Source of the DNA: CAG-791 sp002394525
GTDB lineage: Bacteria > Bacillota > Clostridia > Lachnospirales > Lachnospiraceae
Length of the DNA: 27,911 nt
Direction of reading: 5' to 3'
Assembly: GCA_946536955.1 (NCBI GenBank)
Contig: CAMNFJ010000015.1
Location: forward strand, 1 to 27,911
Below are positions 23,409-27,911 of the stretch, piece by piece. Both the position numbers and the translations under genes were made by a program. Under the pieces are notes generated by a model. The model did not search any database and was not told the origin of the DNA. It saw only the letters and a list, made by a program, of their open reading frames with translations. The first letter of the stretch is position 1, and every line of letters starts with the position of its first letter.

Positions 23409-24062
23409 ATGCAGAAGGAATATTATGAGGCCCTCTCCGACGATGAGCTGATCGGCTTCTACAGGGACGGCGACGACCGGGCCGCGGAGACTCTCATGGG
23501 CAGATACAAGGGGCTGGTGCGCAGCCGGGCCCGGTCCATGTTCATCCTGGGAGGGGATTCCGAGGACCTGATCCAGGAGGGCATGCTGGGCCTCTTCAAG
23601 GCCCTGCGGGACTATGACCGCGGCAGGGACGCCAGCTTTGCGACCTTTGCCTCCCTGTGCGTCTCCCGCCAGCTCTACACGGCCGTGCAGGCCTCGGGCC
23701 GCAAAAAGCACATGCCCCTCAATACGGCAGTCTCCCTGAACGCGCCTGCCTCCCGCGCCGGCGGGGCAGAGGGCGGAGAGGGGACGGAGCTGGAGGAAAA
23801 GCTGGCCGATGAGCTGCATACCCTGACCGCCGACGGATACGGAGCCAATCCCGAGAAGGTCCTGATCGACCGGGAGGATTTTGAACGGCTCCAGGAACGG
23901 ATCGAGAGCGAGCTCAGCCCCCTGGAAAAGCAGGTCCTGGACCTCTACCTGACCGGTATGAACTACATCGAGATCGCCCATATCCTGAACCGGGACGAAA
24001 AGTCCACCGACAATGCCCTGCAGCGCATCCGCGCCAAGGTGCGGAGCTGGAAAAAAGCCTGA
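23409..24062 (+). CDS. sigH: SigH-like RNA polymerase sigma factor
   Basis: With the ATG at 23409 the protein has 217 residues; an in-frame ATG at 23373, within rlmB, would add 12 residues and cannot be excluded. Region 2 is seen in LVRSRARSMFILGGDSEDLI, QEGMLGLFKALRDY and SFATFASLCVSRQLYTAV, and region 4 in LSPLEKQVLDLYLTGMNYIE with DNALQRIRAKVR. The sequence follows Bacillus SigH through region 2 (e.g. RKKHMPLNTAVSLNAP), and the location after rlmB is the same. In spore formers SigH drives early sporulation and stationary-phase genes; whether this organism sporulates cannot be told here. Confidence 0.94.
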   Translation: MQKEYYEALSDDELIGFYRDGDDRAAETLMGRYKGLVRSRARSMFILGGDSEDLIQEGMLGLFKALRDYDRGRDASFATFASLCVSRQLYTAVQASGRKKHMPLNTAVSLNAPASRAGGAEGGEGTELEEKLADELHTLTADGYGANPEKVLIDREDFERLQERIESELSPLEKQVLDLYLTGMNYIEIAHILNRDEKSTDNALQRIRAKVRSWKKA

Positions 24063-24105
24063 AAAAAGGTCAGAAAGACAGGGAAAAAATCCACAGGAGA
24101 CAAAG

Positions 24106-24705
24106 ATGTACAGTTTTTTTGCAACGATCTCCAGAATGAAATATATTGAGCGCTGGGCCCTTATGCGCAGCTCCCGCCCGGAGAACCTCTCCGAGCATTC
24201 CCTGGAGGTGGCGGCGATCGCCCATGTCCTGTGCACGATCGGAAACCTGCGCTACGGCAGACATCTGGACGCGGATCGGGCTGCCATGCTGGGCCTGTAT
24301 CACGATGCGACGGAGATCATCACAGGGGATATGCCGACCCCGGTCAAGTATCACAGCCGCCTGATCCGGGAGGCCTATCAGGATGTGGAGGAAGCGGCGG
24401 CGGTCCGCCTGCTCAGCCTTCTCCCGGACGACCTCCGGGAGACCTACCGGGAGATCCTGCTCCCGGGGAAAAGCCCCAATGCACAGACGGAGGAGTACCT
24501 GCGCCGGCTGGTGAAGGCGGCGGACAAGCTCTCCGCCCTGATCAAGTGCATCGAGGAGGAAAATGCCGGCAACAGGGAATTCAGGACGGCCGCGGACACG
24601 ATCCAGGACTCGGTGGCGGAGATGGCGGCCCGGCTTCCGGAGGTGGAGGATTTCTGCAGGGATTTCCTGCCCGCCTACGGCAGGACTCTGGATGAGTTGA
24701 TGTAA
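24106..24705 (+). CDS. yfbR: YfbR-like HD-domain 5'-deoxynucleotidase
   Basis: The 199-residue protein starts at the ATG at 24106 behind AGGAGA, 43 bp after sigH. It is a YfbR-type HD phosphohydrolase, which dephosphorylates deoxynucleoside 5'-monophosphates. Motifs are RMKYIERWALMRSSRPENLS, then EHSLEVAAIAHVL (first His), GLYHDATEIITGDMPTPVKY (the HD pair and the family-specific TGDMPTPVKY), and VKAADKLSALIKCIEE (distal Asp). Its stop is embedded in a long palindrome of the dispersed repeat type. Confidence 0.92.
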   Translation: MYSFFATISRMKYIERWALMRSSRPENLSEHSLEVAAIAHVLCTIGNLRYGRHLDADRAAMLGLYHDATEIITGDMPTPVKYHSRLIREAYQDVEEAAAVRLLSLLPDDLRETYREILLPGKSPNAQTEEYLRRLVKAADKLSALIKCIEEENAGNREFRTAADTIQDSVAEMAARLPEVEDFCRDFLPAYGRTLDELM

Positions 24706-24749
24706 CATTCCATGTTCACGCCCCCGATAGGGTGTGAACATGGAATGTT
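24704..24749. repeat. Long palindrome of the GTTCAC repeat type after the yfbR-like gene
   Basis: A perfect 16-bp stem, AACATTCCATGTTCAC (24704-24719) with GTGAACATGGAATGTT (24734-24749), begins in the stop codon of the upstream gene. The centre (GCCCCCGATAGGGT) matches the other copies. No T run follows, so it is not a classic terminator. Confidence 0.85.
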
Positions 24750-24777
24750 CGTGTCTGATGTCCATGTGCGAACGGCT

Positions 24778-24819
24778 TTGAATGTGATAAACTGATTGCT
24801 ATAGAGATAATTTATTATC
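24778..24819 (+). promoter_or_regulatory. Candidate trmD promoter
   Basis: TTGAAT (24778-24783) and TATAGA (24800-24805) are 16 bp apart, 42 bp before the trmD start. A small palindrome, GATAA-TTTA-TTATC (24806-24819), directly follows the -10 element. Confidence 0.45.
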
Positions 24820-24846
24820 GCAAAAAAGAAACAAGGGGGCTGATCT

Positions 24847-25593
24847 GTGAAGATATCGATTCTGACCATGATGCCGGACCTGTTCGGGGATTTTCTGGAG
24901 GGGCCGGTCCTCTCCAGGGCCGTGCGCAAGGGCGGTCTGGAAATGGAGATCATTGACATCCGGGACTATGCGCCCGGGAGCTTCCGCCATATCGATGACT
25001 CCCCCTTCGGCGGCGGGGCCGGAATGGTCATGCGCTGCCAGCCTGTCCTGGATGCTCTGCGGGCCTGCGTAAAAACCGGTCCCGCGGAAGAGACCGGGAA
25101 AAGGCGCACGGTCATCCTCAGTCCCGTGGGGCGGCCTTACACTCAGAAAAAAGCCCATGAATTCGCGGACCTGGACCACCTCATCCTGGTCTGCGGCCAC
25201 TATGAGGGCATGGATGCCCGCATCTATCCCCATGCGGACGAGCTGGTCTCGATCGGGGATTATGTTTTGACCGGCGGGGAGCTGGCTGCCCAGGTCATCA
25301 CGGATTCTGTGGTCCGTCTCCTGCCCGGGAGCCTCAGGGAGACCAGCATCAGGGAGGAGTCCTTCGAGAACGGTCTCCTGGAGTATCCCCAGTACACACA
25401 GCCGGCCGTCTATGAGGAGGAGGCGGTTCCCGAGGTCCTTCGCTCGGGTGACCACGAGCGCATCCGGAAATGGCGTCTGCAGCAGTCCCTGCTCCTGACG
25501 CGCAAAATGCGGCCGGATCTGTTTGAGGCACACACTCTGACACAGGAGGAGGCAGCACTTGTGGAGGAGGCGGACAGGCTCCTCAAAGCGTGA
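24847..25593 (+). CDS. trmD: TrmD, tRNA (guanine-37-N1)-methyltransferase
   Basis: The 248-residue protein starts with GTG at 24847, nine bases after AAGGGGG. It methylates G37 of tRNAs to prevent frameshifting. The SPOUT signatures are present: MPDLFGDFLEGPVLSRA near the start, DDSPFGGGAGMVMRCQP, LVCGHYEGMDARI, SIGDYVLTGGELAAQVI and, after the knot, ENGLLEYPQYTQPAVY. It is normally encoded with rpsP, rimM and rplS; none of these is next to it here, and it appears to have its own promoter. Confidence 0.97.
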   Translation: MKISILTMMPDLFGDFLEGPVLSRAVRKGGLEMEIIDIRDYAPGSFRHIDDSPFGGGAGMVMRCQPVLDALRACVKTGPAEETGKRRTVILSPVGRPYTQKKAHEFADLDHLILVCGHYEGMDARIYPHADELVSIGDYVLTGGELAAQVITDSVVRLLPGSLRETSIREESFENGLLEYPQYTQPAVYEEEAVPEVLRSGDHERIRKWRLQQSLLLTRKMRPDLFEAHTLTQEEAALVEEADRLLKA

Positions 25594-25627
25594 TAAAGCG
25601 CAGAGCGCTTCGACATGAGAGGTAGGT

Positions 25628-25918
25628 ATGTTTGAAAAGAACTTTCAGCTCAATGACGAGACACTGCAGGTAGTGGAGCACATCGGTCAGCATATGCCCG
25701 GAGGCTTCTTTATTTACCGCGCGGAAGGGGACGAGGCGGCGGAAAAGATCCGCGCCCTGGACAGGCCTTATGCCAGGGAGGTCCCCATCATCGCCATGAC
25801 GGCCAATGCCTTCGAGGATGACCGCAGGAGCTCGATCAGGGCCGGCATGAATGATCATATAGCCAAGCCGCTGGATTTCAATGAGCTGGCTGAGGTCCTG
25901 CAGAAATACATACACTGA
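25628..25918 (+). pseudogene. Remnant of a PAS/receiver hybrid signalling protein with internal deletion
   Basis: The 96-residue ORF has a good start (ATG at 25628 after GAGAGG). Residues 1-36 look like the N-terminus of a PAS-containing signalling protein of Lachnospiraceae (EHIGQHMPGGFFIYRAEGDE). From about residue 37 the sequence is the last half of a receiver domain: EKIRALDRP, VPIIAMTANAFEDD, AGMNDHIAKPLDFNELAEVL, with the conserved Thr and Lys. The rest of the PAS domain, the kinase core and the first half of the receiver with its phosphoacceptor Asp are missing. The joint falls at GDEAAEKI, which could be read as PAS or receiver sequence. The simplest explanation is an in-frame internal deletion. 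A small functional protein cannot be excluded. A terminator follows directly. Confidence 0.75.
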
Positions 25919-25940
25919 CCGGAAAATAGCTCAGAAGGCC

Positions 25941-25973
25941 GGGCAGGCGGGAGATCTCCCGCCTGCCCTTTTT
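25941..25973 (+). terminator. Terminator after the signalling-gene remnant
   Basis: A fully self-complementary stem, GGGCAGGCGGGAGA with TCTCCCGCCTGCCC (25941-25968), is followed by TTTTT. It is likely the original terminator of the full-length gene. Confidence 0.93.
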
Positions 25974-25989
25974 AAGTATGTTACCGCCG

Positions 25990-26080
25990 CGCGCAATGTT
26001 ACATGTTCACGCCGTTACAGTTCACGCCCCCTTGAAGGGCGTGAACTTCCAACGCTTGCGCAGGGCGATAACAATGGGGT
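25990..26080. repeat. Copy of the GTTCAC palindromic repeat with an extra half-site
   Basis: The core GTTCACG-CCCC...GGGCGTGAAC lies at 26020-26046. A half copy (AATGTTACATGTTCACGCC) precedes it. Read on the minus strand, the flank GCGCAAGCGTTGGAA matches GCGCAGCGCGTTGGAA next to the copy at 5329-5368, so the repeat unit is longer than the palindrome itself. Confidence 0.75.
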
Positions 26081-26088
26081 GTAGCAAA

Positions 26089-26154
26089 GGTGTGACAAGG
26101 GGACAGGCACTCTGTCACAGTGCTGTGACAGAGTGCCTGTCCCCTTGTCACACC
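26089..26154. repeat. 66-bp near-perfect palindrome (32-bp arms)
   Basis: The left arm (26089-26120, starting GGTGTGACAAGGGGACAGGC) is exactly complementary to the right arm (26123-26154), with two bases at the centre. Within each arm GTGACA and TGTCAC motifs are nested. Such GTGACA...GGGACAGG...TGTCAC palindromes resemble REP-like or MITE-like repeats seen in Clostridia; no transposase is encoded nearby. Confidence 0.92.
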
Positions 26155-26191
26155 CAAAACACCTCGAATTCGAGACGGTCTGAACAGATAC

Positions 26192-26215
26192 TTCACGTCC
26201 TCGATAGGACGTGAA
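26192..26215. repeat. Short copy of the TTCACG palindromic repeat
   Basis: TTCACGTCC (26192-26200) and GGACGTGAA (26207-26215) form a 9-bp stem with the loop TCGATA. It is followed by C, as in the other copies (GTGAAC). Confidence 0.75.
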
Positions 26216-26230
26216 CTGAAAATCGGGGGC

Positions 26231-26261
26231 TTGACGCATGGGACCATTAGTGTTATATAAT
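26231..26261 (+). promoter_or_regulatory. Promoter of the DnaJ-like gene
   Basis: TTGACG (26231-26236) is followed after 17 bp by TATATA (26254-26259), which overlaps TATAAT (26256-26261). The gene starts 93 bp beyond. No CIRCE (HrcA) inverted repeat was found. Confidence 0.65.
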
Positions 26262-26353
26262 ATATATAACAAATAATACAAAAACTGGGCGCAGAGAGTT
26301 CTCTGCGCAAAGAATAAACACCATTCCGGAACCGGAAGGAGGTGAAGACAGAT

Positions 26354-27514
26354 ATGGCAGTGAACAGAAGACAGACAGGAAAGGACCTCTACGCGGTCCT
26401 GGGCGTGAAAAAGGACGCGGACGCGGCCCAGATCAAAAAGGCCTACAGGAAGCTGGCCAAGAAATACCATCCGGATTCCAATGCGGGAAACGCGGAGGCG
26501 GAGAAAAAATTTAAAGAGGTATCGGAGGCCAACGCCATCCTGGGGGACGCGGAGAAGAGAAAGATCTATGATGAATTCGGCTATGCGGCCTTTGAGAACG
26601 GCATGGATCCCAAGGAGTACGCGGACCGCATGAGAGAGGCTCAGAGAGCCGGCTTTGGCGGTTCCGGTCCCTTCGGAGGCTTTGGCGGCGGAGGCGGTTT
26701 CGGCGGTTTTACCAGCACGGGCGGCTTCGGAGGAGACGGACATACGTCCTTCCACTTTGAGAGCGGGGACGGCGGGGACTACAGTGACCTCTTTGACCAG
26801 CTCTTTGGAGGGAGAGGAGGATTTACGGGCTCCGGGCAGGGCGGAGAGAGGCGCTTCTACCGGAGCGGTGCCGCAGGAGGCGGCTTCGGCGGCTTCGGGA
26901 CCGGGACCGGATCCTTCCGCAGTGCCGGCGCGTCTCCGTCGTGGGGCCCGGAGGCGGATCTGGACGCGGAGATCTCTGTACGGATCCCCTTCCGCGACGC
27001 GGTCCTGGGCTGTGACAGGGACATCCGGCTGCAGAAGACAGACGGAAGCGGGACCCAGACCCTCCGTGTCCATATACCGGCCGGGATCGATGACGGCAAG
27101 ACTGTCCGTCTGAGAGGAAAGGGCCATATGTCGGCGGACGGCAAGAGGAGAGGAGACTTGCTCCTGAGGATCTCCGTGGACCCCGACAAGGCCTTCACGA
27201 GAAAGGGACAGGACCTCTACACGACGGCCGAAGTCCCCTTCACGACGGCGGTCTTCGGCGGAGAGGCCGAAGTGAGAATGCCGGATGGAAAGAAGATCCT
27301 CTGCAAGGTGCCCGGCGGCACGGGTGCCGGCAAAAAGATCCGGATCCGCGGCAAGGGGATCCGGCAGGAGAAGAGCAGCGCTTCGGCCGGCGACCTCTAT
27401 GTCAGCGTACAGGTGGAGGTTCCCGCAGACCTGACCGGGGCCGAGGCCGCAAAGCTCAGAGAATTTGAAAAAATGTATGAGGCCAGGCGGCGGGGCGGCG
27501 CGCAGAGGGCATAA
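26354..27514 (+). CDS. DnaJ/CbpA-type co-chaperone without zinc finger
   Basis: The 386-residue protein starts at the ATG at 26354, 11 bases after AAGGAGG; the GTG within that site is rejected. The J domain covers residues 9-75 with HPD at 39-41 (KKYHPDSN), the motif that stimulates DnaK ATPase. A long Gly/Phe-rich region follows (about 95-190). The substrate-binding domains I and II follow (VRIPFRDAVLGCDRDI, IPAGIDDGKTVRLRGKGHM, and, after DLYTTAEVPFTTAVFGGEAE, GGTGAGKKIRIRGKGI). The CxxCxGxG zinc repeats of true DnaJ are absent, so it is a type B (CbpA/DjlA-like) J protein. dnaK and grpE are not adjacent. Confidence 0.92.
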   Translation: MAVNRRQTGKDLYAVLGVKKDADAAQIKKAYRKLAKKYHPDSNAGNAEAEKKFKEVSEANAILGDAEKRKIYDEFGYAAFENGMDPKEYADRMREAQRAGFGGSGPFGGFGGGGGFGGFTSTGGFGGDGHTSFHFESGDGGDYSDLFDQLFGGRGGFTGSGQGGERRFYRSGAAGGGFGGFGTGTGSFRSAGASPSWGPEADLDAEISVRIPFRDAVLGCDRDIRLQKTDGSGTQTLRVHIPAGIDDGKTVRLRGKGHMSADGKRRGDLLLRISVDPDKAFTRKGQDLYTTAEVPFTTAVFGGEAEVRMPDGKKILCKVPGGTGAGKKIRIRGKGIRQEKSSASAGDLYVSVQVEVPADLTGAEAAKLREFEKMYEARRRGGAQRA

Positions 27515-27849
27515 AAAGCCACACGCCGGGTCCGCGCATCCGGATGGATGTGCTGCGCTGCAGAAGTCAGGTCTGCAAGCCGTAAAAGGGTAAAAGCTCC
27601 CGCACTATGCCCACGCACCCGGACGTACGAGTATATCCGGATGTGGGGCCGCACCGCGGGAGCTTTGGTTTAATTCGTAAAAGCTCCCCGGATCGCGCTA
27701 TGCCCGCGCACCTCGAGAGCTTTTTTTGGTAAAAAAACCGCTCAGCTTCCGGTCGGGAAGCTGAGCGGTTTTAAATTTCTTTCAGTCATCGCTCAAAGAG
27801 CGATCATCCTCTTTTGGAAGGATACCGAAAATGGTCACTTAGTCAGTGA
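27515..27849. other. Intergenic region with repeated terminator-like structures
   Basis: No gene is seen. Two related elements lie head to tail. The first has AAAGCTCCCGC (27593-27603) pairing with GCGGGAGCTTT (27656-27666) around an inner stem CCGGA/TCCGG. The second starts with AAAAGCTCCCC (about 27680) and ends in GAGAGCTTTTTTT (27715-27727), which is an intrinsic-terminator shape on the plus strand. Both contain the related sequences CACTATGCCCACGCACC and CGCTATGCCCGCGCACC. Confidence 0.6.
27731..27772. terminator. Bidirectional terminator between the DnaJ-like gene and the acyl-CoA dehydrogenase gene
   Basis: A perfect 17-bp stem, AAAACCGCTCAGCTTCC (27734-27750) with GGAAGCTGAGCGGTTTT (27756-27772), has a five-base loop. 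A run of A at the left (27731-27737) gives a T run on the minus strand, and the plus strand also ends in TTTT. Confidence 0.9.
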
Positions 27850-27911
27850 TTAGCGGAGCATGTTGCCGGACATGACCATCTTCTGGACTTCGCTGGTGCC
27901 TTCGTAGATCT
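27850..27911 (-). CDS. Acyl-CoA dehydrogenase, C-terminal end
   Basis: Only the last 19 codons and the TAA (27850-27852) are inside the window. The peptide IYEGTSEVQKMVMSGNMLR matches the C-terminal signature of acyl-CoA dehydrogenases (IYEGTxExQ), where the segment contacts FAD and substrate. In this type of organism butyryl-CoA dehydrogenase is a likely identity, but 19 residues cannot decide between paralogues. Confidence 0.85.
   Translation of the reverse strand, partial: IYEGTSEVQKMVMSGNMLR

Noticed and set aside
26300..26353. CIRCE element before the DnaJ-like gene
   Set aside because: No TTAGCACTC-N9-GAGTGCTAA repeat is present. A TTAGCA inverted repeat exists at 17243-17262, but its sequence differs and it is far from chaperone genes.

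Overview
The window looks like a chromosomal segment of a GC-rich, Gram-positive Clostridia, most likely a Lachnospiraceae. The evidence is the gene content: a clostripain-type protease, the GlgC/GlgD pair, separate IMP cyclohydrolase and AICAR transformylase proteins, a two-component SufC-SufB system, the cysS-mrnC-rlmB-sigH cluster, and a fragment of a PAS/receiver hybrid kinase typical of that family. Strong GGAGG-type ribosome binding sites precede most genes. Genus and species cannot be fixed from the sequence alone.

Layout. (1) 1-4831: the tail of a proline-rich, wall-anchored protein, then an apparent three-gene envelope operon: a lipoprotein, a membrane-anchored C11 (clostripain) protease, and a C39-like papain-fold protein translationally coupled to it. 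(2) 5007-6169: tRNA-Thr(GGT) on the minus strand with its own promoter and terminator, then a multi-hairpin leader and a RelA/SpoT-type HD hydrolase lacking a synthetase domain. (3) 6273-8870, minus strand: a DUF134 regulator, sufC, sufB and a small CxxC protein; a promoter with a short palindrome lies in front of the regulator. (4) 8907-12939, minus strand: a GH25 lysozyme with cell-wall-binding repeats, and glgC-glgD for glycogen synthesis, with a structured glgC leader. (5) 13211-15604: two membrane proteins, one with a zinc ribbon and a YARHG domain, the other with TPR-like and DUF3298-like regions. (6) 15664-17133, minus strand: a large XRE-type regulator of unknown target. (7) 17529-19548: the last two steps of IMP synthesis. 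(8) 19753-24705: ispF, cysS, mrnC, rlmB, sigH and a YfbR-type nucleotidase, an order close to the Bacillus/Clostridia sigH neighbourhood but without gltX, cysE and yacP. (9) 24847-25973: a solitary trmD and a small ORF that joins the start of a PAS hybrid kinase to the end of a receiver domain. (10) 25974-27911: a repeat-rich gap, a zinc-finger-less DnaJ-type protein, repeated terminator-like structures and the last codons of an acyl-CoA dehydrogenase.

Most of the window is housekeeping. The less ordinary parts are the DUF134-sufC-sufB operon with its candidate operator, the coupled protease pair, the internally deleted signalling gene, and a set of palindromic intergenic repeats that recurs at 5329-5368, 24704-24749, 26020-26046 and 26192-26215, accompanied by a 32-bp-arm near-perfect palindrome at 26089-26154. 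No CRISPR array, complete insertion sequence, prophage or obvious defence locus was seen.
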